Source of the DNA: an uncultured Oscillospiraceae bacterium
GTDB lineage: Bacteria > Bacillota > Clostridia > Oscillospirales > Oscillospiraceae
Assembly (NCBI GenBank): GCA_910587395.1
Contig: CAJULJ010000105.1
Location: 1-6,914, forward strand
DNA: 6,914 nucleotides
Direction: 5' to 3'
Below are positions 1 through 6,122 of this stretch, one piece after another. Each line of letters opens with the position of its first letter. The first letter of the stretch is position 1. The notes beneath the pieces were generated by a model. That model saw nothing but the letters and a program-made list of their open reading frames with translations. It did no database searches and was not told the DNA's origin. The position numbers and the translations under genes are program-made.

Positions 1-104
1 CCCCCTTTTCTTTGAGGACGATTATATCATATTTTTATTGACGACGCCATGTAGTTCATTAAAAGAAATATTGCAACACTTATTTATGAAAGGAATATAA
101 TTTT
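1..104 (+). other. AT-rich leader upstream of topB
   Basis: This stretch is much richer in A and T than the coding DNA that follows and holds no convincing gene. Just before the presumed topB start there is an AAAGGA ribosome site at 89-94, ten bases ahead of the ATG at 105. A weak promoter-like pair, TTGACG (38-43) and TAAAAG (60-65) with a 16-base spacer, is present, but the -10 box matches only four of six consensus bases, so it is not called as a promoter. Confidence 0.4.
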
Positions 105-1171
105 ATGAGTTTTTACTTAAGTAATCGCGGAAAAACCCCTCCGTTGCCACGAGCATTGCCAAGGTACTGGAGGCCACGGCCCGGAAGGAGGGCCACATGG
201 AGGGCGGCTGGCTGGTGAGCTGGTGCGTCGGCCATCTGGCGGGTCTGGCCGAGCCTGCCGCCTATGACCCCAGGTACGACAAGTGGCGGCGGGAGGACTT
301 GCCCATCCTGCCGGAAAACTGGCGCTTCACCATCGGGCGGTACAAGCGGGAACAGTTCGACGTTCTGCGCACTTTGCTTCGGCGGGAGGACGTGTCCGAG
401 GTGGTGAACGCCTGCGACGCTGGGCGCGAGGGGGAGCTGATCTTTCGCACCGCCTACCATCTGGCGGGCTGTACCAAGCCTGTGAAACGGCTGTGGATTT
501 CCAGTATGGAGGACAGCGCCATCCGGGAGGGCTTCGCCAACCTCCGCCCCGGCAGCGACTATGACGGCCTGCACCAAGCCGCCCTTTGCCGCCAAAAGGC
601 TGATTGGCTGGTGGGCATCAACGCCACGCGGCTGTTTTCGGTGCTGTATGGCCGGACGCTGAACATCGGGCGCGTCATGTCCCCCACGCTGGCGTTGATT
701 GTCCAGAGGGAGGCGGAGATCGCCGCCTTTGAGCCGGTGCCGTTCTACACGGTGGAGCTGACCTGCGGCGGCATGACCCTCACCGGGGAGCGGATCAGCG
801 GCAAGGAGGACGCCGCCGCCATCGCCGCCGCCTGCGGGGGCGGCACCGCCATTCTCCAGACGGTGGAACGCCGGGAGAAGTATGAGAAGTCCCTGGCCCT
901 CTACGATTTGACCACCCTCCAGCGCGACGCTAACCGCGCCCTGGGCTACACCGCCCAACAGACGCTGGACTACCTGCAAGCCCTCTATGAAAAGAAGCTG
1001 TGTACCTACCCCCGGACGGACAGCCGGTATCTGACGGACGATATGGAGGGCACCGTCCCCGCGCTGGTGTCCGCCGCCGCTGTGATCCGTGGGCTGGACG
1101 CGCCGGGGGATGTGCTGGCTTTGATTTTTTGGTGCCCAAATGGTGCCCAACCTTACAAAATCACAATATGA
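105..1171 (+). pseudogene. topB: DNA topoisomerase III, N-terminal fragment with two frameshifts and 3' truncation
   Basis: This is a type IA topoisomerase of the ICE-borne TopB class, which relaxes and decatenates DNA by a tyrosine-linked strand break. The main open frame runs from 125, with its first ATG at 197, but TopB homology extends upstream in two other frames. Removing one A at 119-120 and one C at 136-139 gives a start at ATG 105 reading MSFYLVIAEKPSVATSIAK, the expected Toprim start with its catalytic Glu (IAEKPS). The acidic Toprim motif CDAGREGE is at about 413-436. The active-site tyrosine motif YPRTDSRYLT begins at 1007 (restored Tyr301). Similarity fades near 1120, about half the roughly 700-residue family length, and the frame ends with an unrelated tail (FWCPNGAQPYKITI). 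The rest of the gate region and the C-terminus are missing, so no functional enzyme is expected. The two indels lie in homopolymers and could be sequencing errors; the 3' loss cannot be explained that way. Confidence 0.88.
1130..1150. repeat. Two 10-bp direct repeats at the topB breakpoint
   Basis: TGGTGCCCAA occurs at 1130-1139 and again at 1141-1150. With the preceding T at 1129 the first copy also contains a small inverted repeat, TTGG-TGC-CCAA. It lies immediately after the point where topB homology stops. In the frame beginning at 1000 the same bases read LVPKWCP, which looks to me like the tail of some tyrosine recombinases; this is a weak impression. It may mark a recombination junction. 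Confidence 0.5.
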
Positions 1172-1413
1172 GGACGTGCGGGAAGAAATAAAGACTAGCG
1201 CAAAACCCTTGTATTTCAACCGCTTTTGCCAAAAGTGGTAAACAGTTATGCGGCTTTATGCGGAGTTTTGCGCTTCAAAAAATTATTCAAAAAAATCACC
1301 GCTTATTTTGGCCGCCCCCAACCCATCAATGTCGAAACCTGTCAAATCCTGTGCATACGCACCGAACGCTTCTCAGAGGCATCCGGCGCGTCGCTTTGCT
1401 CTCGAACATCGGT

Positions 1414-1447
1414 AGGCACTCAACCCTGCCTCCCCCGCTGCCGGGGG
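1414..1447 (+). other. Two adjacent GC-rich hairpins in the leader
   Basis: AGGCA (1414-1418) pairs with TGCCT (1427-1431) around an 8-base loop. Directly after it, CCCCC (1432-1436) pairs with GGGGG (1443-1447) around a 6-base loop. There is no T run after either, so they are not typical intrinsic terminators. They form the first part of the structured leader of the sigma-like gene. Confidence 0.45.
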
Positions 1448-1455
1448 CCTCCGGT

Positions 1456-1487
1456 TTCTGAAATCAAGTTTTTCCAAGATTTCAGAA
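1456..1487 (+). promoter_or_regulatory. 10-bp perfect inverted repeat just upstream of the ribosome site
   Basis: TTCTGAAATC (1456-1465) is perfectly complementary to GATTTCAGAA (1478-1487), with a 12-base loop. It ends five bases before the AGGAGG ribosome site (1492-1497) of the sigma-like gene. It could be an RNA hairpin affecting translation or an operator for a DNA-binding protein, possibly the gene's own product. Confidence 0.55.
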
Positions 1488-1505
1488 GAACAGGAGGTCA
1501 AACGC

Positions 1506-1976
1506 ATGGGCTTTAACTATGCGAAAGAGAAGCGGCAGTTTGATTTGGAGTGGAAGCAGCTCCAGGAGAAATATGCAGATGCCGGGATGCCCCCTTCTGC
1601 TATTGAAACTATGTACAGCTATGACTGGGAAATGTTCCTCTCCCGGCGAACCTATGAAAACCACACGCAGGCCCTGCCGGATACATATTTGAGCGGCGAG
1701 ATGGAAGGGGAACAAAGCACGCTGTTTAAGAGGTTCTCGTCACTCTCCGTCACCTTCGATGAGGAGGATTTCCCAGATCGGTATGCATGGATCAACGCCA
1801 TTGAGGATGCGTTCCTCTCCGCCAAGCTGTCAAAGCTCTCGGAGCAGGATCTGAAATTACTTACTCTGTATGCAATTGAGGGGTACACACAGGCGGAAAT
1901 TGCCCTGCTGCTGAAACGGAACCAATCGGTCATTTCAAGAAAAATCAACCGATTAAAAATTTTTTTGAAAAAGTAG
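1506..1976 (+). CDS. Sigma-70 region-4-like helix-turn-helix regulator
   Basis: A 156-residue protein started by ATG 1506, eight bases after a strong AGGAGG site. Residues 1-100 are charged, rich in Glu, Lys and aromatic residues, and match no domain I recognise. The C-terminal 45 residues (about 110-156) form a sigma region 4.2-like helix-turn-helix: LSEQDLKLLTLYAIEGYTQ leads into AEIALLLKRNQSVISRKINRL. There is no region 2 for -10 recognition and core binding, so it is probably not a complete sigma factor. Small proteins of this design are common in Firmicutes conjugative transposons, often near the recombinase or topoisomerase end, and are presumed transcriptional regulators; that role is inferred. 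Its AT content is higher than the downstream cargo, matching the mobile-element side of the window. It has a structured leader, and no clear terminator follows it. Confidence 0.8.
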   Translation: MGFNYAKEKRQFDLEWKQLQEKYADAGMPPSAIETMYSYDWEMFLSRRTYENHTQALPDTYLSGEMEGEQSTLFKRFSSLSVTFDEEDFPDRYAWINAIEDAFLSAKLSKLSEQDLKLLTLYAIEGYTQAEIALLLKRNQSVISRKINRLKIFLKK

Positions 1977-1997
1977 CATAAACAAGGCCCTCTCGCT

Positions 1998-2100
1998 GCC
2001 ATGGCCCAAAATATGGCGCATGACGCCGGAAGGTCGTGAAAAAGTCTCTCTCGACTTGTCGGAAACAGTGTGCTATACTGGGGAAAACAGCACAACGAGA
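1998..2100 (+). repeat. Relic of a DUF1016 gene: leader joined to the 3' end
   Basis: Bases 2015-2033 (GGCGCATGACGCCGGAAGG) match the leader of the intact DUF1016 gene at 6095-6114 with one substitution and one missing A. Bases 2039-2100 then align without gaps to 6529-6590, inside the 3' end of that gene, at roughly 70 percent identity by eye, with AGTGTGCTATACTG identical in both. The translated remnants agree: EKVSLDL...VCYTGENSTT here against KKVALDV...VCYTEENSTT in the intact gene. The central coding region is absent. This looks like an internally deleted copy that now acts as the upstream region of the HAD gene. It lies in the same orientation as the intact copy, and the two bracket the four cargo genes. 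Confidence 0.7.
2051..2079 (+). promoter_or_regulatory. Predicted sigma-A promoter with extended -10
   Basis: TCGACT (2051-2056, four of six consensus -35 bases) is followed by a 17-base spacer and TATACT (2074-2079), with TG one base before the -10 box (TGCTATACT). Transcription would start near 2086, about 50 bases before the HAD start codon. The same arrangement recurs at 6541-6569 in the DUF1016 gene, which supports selection on the element. Confidence 0.6.
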
Positions 2101-2138
2101 TTGGTAGTTGCCTGCTACCTTGGAAAAGAGGAAATTTC

Positions 2139-2798
2139 ATGGTTCAAGCAGTTTTTATCGACTACATGGGCACCACTGTGGACGAGCGCAGTCCAGAGAT
2201 GGCGGAGATCGTCCGCCGAATCTGTAAAAACAGCGCCGTCCACGATCCAGAGCAGGTCCAGCGGTTCATCCTGGATGACCGCCGCCGCTATGAGGCGGAC
2301 AGCTACCTGGACGCCTATCTCACAGAGGACGAGATCGTGGATTGGCTGATCGGCGACATGGAGGCGCAGATCGGTCTGGCGGACGACCCAGACGCCCTGC
2401 GCGGCCTGATCCGCGCCCACTGGGTCAACGCCCCGGTGTTCCCGGACGCCCGCGCCTTTTTTGAGCGGTGCCCCGTCCCCATCTATATCATCACCAACAA
2501 TGGTCTGCCCTATATGGAGCGGGCGCTGGCGCAAAACGGCCTGAAGGCTGCCGGGGTGGTCAGCGCGGACACCGTCCGGGCCTACAAGCCCCACCGGGAG
2601 TTGTTTGAGGAAGCGCTGCGGATCAGTGGCTGCGCGCCGGACGAGGCCGTCCACATCGGGGACTCCTATGATACCGATGTGGTGGGGGCGCGGACGGCGG
2701 GCATCCGGCCCGTACTGCTGCTGCGTGGAAAAACGCCCCGCGATGGCGTGGAATCTGCCGATGATTTGACCCAGGCGCTGGATTTGATTTTCAAATAA
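2139..2798 (+). CDS. HAD-superfamily hydrolase with non-standard motif I
   Basis: A 219-residue cytoplasmic HAD-fold protein, the usual length for a C1-capped phosphatase. ATG 2139 is preferred over upstream starts because AGAGG (2127-2131) lies seven bases before it and the protein then begins directly with the first strand. Motif I is FIDYMGTTVDE with nucleophile Asp8. The second Asp of the usual DxD is Met10. Motif II is IITNNG (Thr119), motif III Lys150 in YKPH, and motif IV GDSYDTD (Asp175, Asp180). Residues about 15-90 form a helical cap. Phosphonoacetaldehyde hydrolase also lacks the second Asp (DWAGTTVD), but its cap lysine is not identifiable here, so that identity is not claimed. 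The substrate is unknown and is probably a small phosphorylated metabolite. It is followed 18 bases later by the flavin-reductase-like gene, so the two are likely cotranscribed from the promoter at 2051-2079. Confidence 0.85.
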   Translation: MVQAVFIDYMGTTVDERSPEMAEIVRRICKNSAVHDPEQVQRFILDDRRRYEADSYLDAYLTEDEIVDWLIGDMEAQIGLADDPDALRGLIRAHWVNAPVFPDARAFFERCPVPIYIITNNGLPYMERALAQNGLKAAGVVSADTVRAYKPHRELFEEALRISGCAPDEAVHIGDSYDTDVVGARTAGIRPVLLLRGKTPRDGVESADDLTQALDLIFK

Positions 2799-2816
2799 AT
2801 GGAGGAGGACATCACC

Positions 2817-3377
2817 ATGCGGAAAAACTTTGGAGCCAAGCCCTACACCTACCCCCAGCCGGTGTTCATTGTGGCCGCCTACGGCCCGGACGGCACGCCG
2901 GACGCCATGAACGCCGCCTGGGGCGGCATCAGCGACACCACCGAGTTGTCCCTGTGCCTGAGCGCGGGGCACAAGACCACCAAGAATATTTTGGAGCGCA
3001 AGGCGTTCACCGTCAGCATGGCAGACGCCGCCCACGTGGTAGAGTGCGACTACCTGGGCGTGGTGTCCGCCAACGATGTGCCCGACAAGCTGGCGCGGGC
3101 CGGGTTCCACACCACGAAAAGCGAATTCGTGGACGCGCCGCTGATTGACGAGCTGGCCATGTCAGTGGAGTGCCGGCTGGTGAGCTACGACCCGGACACC
3201 GGGCATTTGGTGGGCGCGATCGTGAACGTCAGCGTGGACGAATCCGTCCTCACCCCGGAGGGCAAGGTGGACGTATCCAAATTGGATCCCATCACCTTCG
3301 ACCCCGTCAACAGCGCTTACCACAAGCTGGGTGAGAAGGTTGGGAACGCCTTTGCGGACGGGCTGAAGCTGAAATAA
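2817..3377 (+). CDS. Flavin reductase-like FMN-binding split-barrel protein
   Basis: A 186-residue protein of the flavin reductase/flavoredoxin family, which binds FMN and transfers electrons from NAD(P)H or a partner protein. ATG 2817 is chosen over the in-frame ATG at 2799, because the latter lies inside the GGAGGAGG ribosome site (2801-2808) that serves 2817. Family features seen are the opening KNFGAKPYTYPQPVF, PDAMNAAWGGI (residues 28-38), the phosphate-binding-type stretch HKTTKNILERKAFTVSM (52-68), CDYLGVVS (77-84), HLVGAIVNVSVDESVL (130-145) and a C-terminal YHKLGEKVGN segment. There is no signal peptide or membrane helix, so it is cytoplasmic. It is the second gene of the HAD operon; a functional link between the two is not evident from sequence. 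The hairpin at 3386-3419 follows. Confidence 0.88.
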   Translation: MRKNFGAKPYTYPQPVFIVAAYGPDGTPDAMNAAWGGISDTTELSLCLSAGHKTTKNILERKAFTVSMADAAHVVECDYLGVVSANDVPDKLARAGFHTTKSEFVDAPLIDELAMSVECRLVSYDPDTGHLVGAIVNVSVDESVLTPEGKVDVSKLDPITFDPVNSAYHKLGEKVGNAFADGLKLK

Positions 3378-3423
3378 TAGAAAACGGGCCTCTCCATTCA
3401 AGTTTGAGCGGAGAGGCCCACTG
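3378..3423 (-). terminator. Intrinsic terminator between convergent genes
   Basis: GGGCCTCTCC (3386-3395) pairs perfectly with GGAGAGGCCC (3410-3419). Four more pairs can form inside the loop after one A-C mismatch. Read on the minus strand the stem is followed by GTTTTCT, so it is a good terminator for the leftward fusion gene, whose stop codon is five bases from the hairpin. On the plus strand no T run follows, so rightward termination of the flavin reductase operon may be weaker. Confidence 0.75.
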
Positions 3424-4947
3424 TCATCCTGCAAAGGCAAAATGGAGTGCCAGCAGCACCGCCGTATCCACCACCGGCACCGTCACGGTGTCGTCTCCGT
3501 TTCGGGAGATCAGCTCGGTGTACGCGCCGGGGATGGCCGAGGCCAGTGCGAACAGCAGGCACTGCCACCAGGGCATGGCCGTCAAAACCAGCATGGAAAC
3601 CGTTCCCACCACCGCAGACACAAATACCATGGCGGCGGAACCCTCCCAGGTCTTCTTGGGGTCGGCCAGGGGGAGGCTGACATGGTGCTTCCCGAAGCGG
3701 TGCCCCGCCAGCGCCGCCGCGCCGTCCCCGCTGCCCCACATGAGGATGGCGGTCACCGCCGCCCAGGGCAGGCCGAACGCGCCCCAGCATAGGGCCACCA
3801 GGGCCGCATCGGTAAGGAACAGCAGGAGCAGGCTCTTTTTGATCTCCCCCTGCTTCTTCTCCACAAACAGCCCGCCGTAGCCCTGCCACCGCTCACACAG
3901 GCACAGCGCTGGGTACACGATAGCGGCAAACAGTGCCAGGGTCAGGCTGGCCGCCTGCCACGAGTCCGCCCGCCACACCACCACCGCCGCCGAGCAAAAC
4001 GCGGGCAGATGGAGCAGCTTGCGGAACACCACCTTGGGGATATGGGCCGCAAAGTGGAGGACGATCAGGATCAGCGCCGCCGGGATAATAAATAGCAGAT
4101 ATTCCCCGAAACATTTCAAGGTGGACAGCGCCAGCGGCTGGGCGGCGATGGTGTCCCAATAATGGAGAAGGATGAGTGCCCCGCCCAGCAGGGTGAGTAC
4201 CACCCCTGTCACCAGCCCCACGGTGCGGCTGTCCACCCGGTTTGCGAACCGGGCGGAGACCAGGGACGCCGCCGTGGCCACGGTCATGCACAGAATCAAC
4301 ACCGGCCACCGCTCCAGCAGGATGGCGGGGTGGATGAGGATGTGGCTCACCGAGGCGATGAGGGCGGTGAAGGTCATGATGAAGGTGCTGGTGCCTACGG
4401 CGGACTTCAGCTCCATGCCCAGGAAGGCGGTGAACACCACCAGCATCATCATGCCGCCGCCGGAGCCCACAAAGCCAGTGCCAAAGCCGATGGTCAGGCC
4501 GAAGAACAGGGAGACGGCCACCCCCTTCCAGTCCAGTGCCGCGCCTTTGACTGCGGCGTCGGCCCGCTCTGTGGACGGCTTCACCAGGAAGCGGATGCCG
4601 ATGCAGAAGGTCAGGATCAGGGTGAAGCCCCCCAGCACCACGTTCCCGGCCCTCCAGGCGGCGAAGCTGCCCACGGTGCACATCCCGAGGATGCAGGCCA
4701 GCATGATCCAGCCCCGGCGCAGGTCGATGTTTTTGTGGCGGATGTAGGTGGCGGTGGTGACCGCGGAGCCTAAAATGTCCGAGGCCAGGGCGATGGCGGT
4801 GGCCTGGTAAGCCCCCGTCTCCCCGGCAAAGGATGGGCACAGCACGATGAGGATGGGCACCATCACCGTGGCCGCAGACAGGCCCACCAGCCCCGTCCCC
4901 ACCCCGGCCAGCACCGAGGCCAGGATATACCAGAAATACTCCAACAT
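3424..4947 (-). CDS. TauE/SafE (TSUP) permease fused to COG0170 dolichol/phytol-kinase-like domain
   Basis: A 507-residue membrane protein with two parts. Residues 1 to about 270 are a TSUP transporter, a family that moves sulfite, sulfonates or other small organic anions. Its typical internal repeat is visible: GVGTGLVGLSAATVMVPI (15-32) in the first half and GFGTGFVGSGGG (154-165) in the second, with an AVGTSTFIMTF motif at 183-193. Residues about 280-507 match the SEC59/DGK1/VTE5 family of CTP-dependent lipid-alcohol kinases: FRKLLHL (308-314), GSGDGAAALAGHRFGKH (405-421), DPKKTWEGSAAM (429-440) and ELISRNGDDTVTVPVV (478-493) are all present, so the domain looks intact. A CdsA-like cytidylyltransferase reading is possible but less likely. 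The open frame is continuous, with start ATG 4945-4947 and AAGGAG (4957-4962) nine bases upstream. It is divergent from the esterase gene and ends at a terminator. The fusion is the oddest protein in the window; its substrate is unknown. Confidence 0.85.
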   Translation of the reverse strand: MLEYFWYILASVLAGVGTGLVGLSAATVMVPILIVLCPSFAGETGAYQATAIALASDILGSAVTTATYIRHKNIDLRRGWIMLACILGMCTVGSFAAWRAGNVVLGGFTLILTFCIGIRFLVKPSTERADAAVKGAALDWKGVAVSLFFGLTIGFGTGFVGSGGGMMMLVVFTAFLGMELKSAVGTSTFIMTFTALIASVSHILIHPAILLERWPVLILCMTVATAASLVSARFANRVDSRTVGLVTGVVLTLLGGALILLHYWDTIAAQPLALSTLKCFGEYLLFIIPAALILIVLHFAAHIPKVVFRKLLHLPAFCSAAVVVWRADSWQAASLTLALFAAIVYPALCLCERWQGYGGLFVEKKQGEIKKSLLLLFLTDAALVALCWGAFGLPWAAVTAILMWGSGDGAAALAGHRFGKHHVSLPLADPKKTWEGSAAMVFVSAVVGTVSMLVLTAMPWWQCLLFALASAIPGAYTELISRNGDDTVTVPVVDTAVLLALHFAFAG

Positions 4948-4960
4948 ACGCTTCCGCTCC

Positions 4961-4989
4961 TTGCGTTGAACTGCCCCCTATGGTATCAT
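4961..4989 (+). promoter_or_regulatory. Predicted sigma-A promoter of the esterase gene
   Basis: TTGCGT (4961-4966), a 17-base spacer and TATCAT (4984-4989), with TG one base before the -10 box (TGGTATCAT). It lies in the short divergent interval; its -35 box overlaps the ribosome site of the leftward fusion gene. Transcription would begin near 4996, which favours the GTG at 5026 over ATG 5002 as the esterase start. Confidence 0.5.
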
Positions 4990-5025
4990 GGAACGGAAAA
5001 AATGTCCAGAAAGGGGCGGGTGTCT

Positions 5026-6030
5026 GTGAAGAAAAAGATTTGGGCCGCGCTGGCGGCGGGTGCGGGAATCGGTGTGTGGTGCGCCCATCGGGATAAAAAA
5101 TACCCGGTCCGAAAAGAGCTGCGCTTTGCCAATAAGCTGGCGGTCCCCGGCTGGGCGGCAACTCAAATGACGGCCCGGCTGTCCAACTGGGCGCTGGACC
5201 AGATGGCTCTCACGCCGCCCGCCCTGCCCCGGGGGGTGGAGCGTTTTGGCGCCCAGTGTTTCGCGGAGGACGGCGCACCTATCCGCCTCACCATCTACCG
5301 CCCGGAGGTATTAGAGTGGGCCGCGCCGTGCCTGGTGTATTTCCACGGCGGCGGGTTTTGCATGAGGGACGCGGGCTATACCCACCGCTACGCCGCACAA
5401 TACGCCCAGGGTGCGGGGTGCGCGGTGGTGTTCGTCCACTACCGCACGGCAGACACCGCCCCCTTCCCCGCACCTTTTGAGGACTGCTACGCCGCCCTGC
5501 GCTGGGTGTGGGACAACGCGCCGCGCCTGCGGCTGGATCGGGCCCGGATCGCCGTAGGCGGCGACAGTGCCGGGGGCGCGCTGGCCGCCGCCTGTGCCCT
5601 GCGTGCCAGGGATGAAGGCGGGCCGGATCTGTGCTTCCAACTGCTGGTCTACCCGGTGACGGACAGTCGGATGGAAACGGCCTCCATGAAAATGTTCACA
5701 GACAGTCCCATGTGGAACACTAGGCTGAACTGCAAAATGTGGGAACTGTACCTGCGGGATGGGGATCACGGGACGCCGAAGTACGCCGCTCCCATGCTGG
5801 CGGCTGATTTCTCCGACCTGCCGCCCGCCTATGTGGAAGTGGAACAGTTCGACTGCCTCCATGACGAGGGTGTTGCCTACGCCAGAGCTCTGGAAGCGGC
5901 AGGGGTGCCCGTGCAGCTGGTGGCCGTGAAAGGTACTTTCCACGGCTTTGATTTTTTCGTGGGCAAAGCAATTTCAAAAGCTATGGCGGAAAAACGGGCA
6001 CAAGCCCTTCGGAACGCATTTTATTATTGA
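5026..6030 (+). CDS. Alpha/beta hydrolase, HSL-family esterase/lipase with N-terminal membrane anchor
   Basis: A 334-residue carboxylesterase-type hydrolase of the hormone-sensitive lipase group. GTG 5026 is preferred because AAGGGG (5011-5016) lies nine bases before it; ATG 5002 is in frame but has no good ribosome site. With this start, residues 1-4 are basic (MKKK) and 5-19 are hydrophobic (IWAALAAGAGIGVWC), suggesting a signal anchor; the cysteine does not sit in a convincing lipobox. Catalytic features are the oxyanion motif HGGGF (107-111), nucleophile Ser181 in GDSAGG, Asp276 in EQFDCLHDEG and His306 in TFHGF. Length and motif order are normal and the triad is complete, so it should be active on ester bonds of a short-chain or lipid substrate that the sequence does not identify. 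It is divergent from the TSUP-kinase fusion with 78 bases between start codons, which hints at shared regulation. Confidence 0.88.
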   Translation: MKKKIWAALAAGAGIGVWCAHRDKKYPVRKELRFANKLAVPGWAATQMTARLSNWALDQMALTPPALPRGVERFGAQCFAEDGAPIRLTIYRPEVLEWAAPCLVYFHGGGFCMRDAGYTHRYAAQYAQGAGCAVVFVHYRTADTAPFPAPFEDCYAALRWVWDNAPRLRLDRARIAVGGDSAGGALAAACALRARDEGGPDLCFQLLVYPVTDSRMETASMKMFTDSPMWNTRLNCKMWELYLRDGDHGTPKYAAPMLAADFSDLPPAYVEVEQFDCLHDEGVAYARALEAAGVPVQLVAVKGTFHGFDFFVGKAISKAMAEKRAQALRNAFYY

Positions 6031-6033
6031 AAA

Positions 6034-6084
6034 AACCGGCAGAGAGAACTGCGGAAGGGCCTCCCGTTTTTCTTTCTGCTGGTT
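6034..6084 (+). terminator. Long nested stem-loop after the esterase gene
   Basis: AACCGGCAGAGAGA (6034-6047) pairs over its full 14 bases with TCTTTCTGCTGGTT (6071-6084), counting two G-U pairs. Inside the loop a second hairpin forms (6052-6066, one mismatch), followed by TTTTTCTTT. The inner hairpin plus T run could terminate esterase transcription. The outer stem would hide that T run, so the structure may switch, or may serve as the leader of the DUF1016 gene. Confidence 0.55.
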
Positions 6085-6094
6085 GCAAAAATCA

Positions 6095-6116
6095 GGCGCA
6101 TGGCGCCGGAAAGGAG
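6095..6116 (+). promoter_or_regulatory. Short hairpin plus ribosome site ahead of DUF1016 gene
   Basis: GGCGC-ATG-GCGCC (6095-6107) is a 5-bp inverted repeat with a 3-base loop, followed four bases later by AAGGAG (6111-6116). The related relic at 2015-2033 keeps four of the five pairs (GGCGC-ATG-ACGCC). The position suggests a translational leader element. Confidence 0.5.
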
Positions 6117-6122
6117 AAGCCC

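Larger units (their letters stand above)
1172..1505. other. Non-coding interval between topB fragment and sigma-like gene
   Basis: About 330 bases without a credible gene. The first part (1172-1320) is AT-rich with A and T runs; the second (1320-1455) is GC-rich. A 96-codon ORF at 1226-1516 crosses it but has no ribosome site, has an odd composition and runs into the start of the real gene, so it is treated as spurious. The right third contains three successive hairpins (1414-1431, 1432-1447, 1456-1487) ahead of the ribosome site at 1492-1497, so it probably acts as the regulator gene's 5' leader. No clear promoter boxes were found. Confidence 0.5.

Noticed and set aside
113..1219. Long minus-strand ORF (368 codons) opposite topB
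   Set aside because: It lies antisense to a clear TopB homologue, has low-complexity Gly/Ala/Arg/His-rich composition and no ribosome site; a shadow of GC-rich codons.
1226..1516. 96-codon ORF between the topB fragment and the sigma-like gene
   Set aside because: No ribosome site, it runs through the hairpin leader and into the next gene, and its composition looks non-coding. Any conservation is more likely due to the leader RNA or DNA.
2020..2349. 109-codon ORF beginning in the DUF1016 relic
   Set aside because: Only the first 25 or so residues resemble the DUF1016 tail; the rest is an out-of-frame reading of the HAD gene.
2115..3110. Minus-strand ORF of 331 codons opposite the HAD and flavin reductase genes
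   Set aside because: It is antisense to two well-supported genes and its translation resembles no family.
3893..5161. Minus-strand ORF of 422 codons overlapping the TSUP fusion gene in another frame
   Set aside because: Pro/Gly/His/Arg-rich translation without domains; a frame shadow of the real minus-strand gene.
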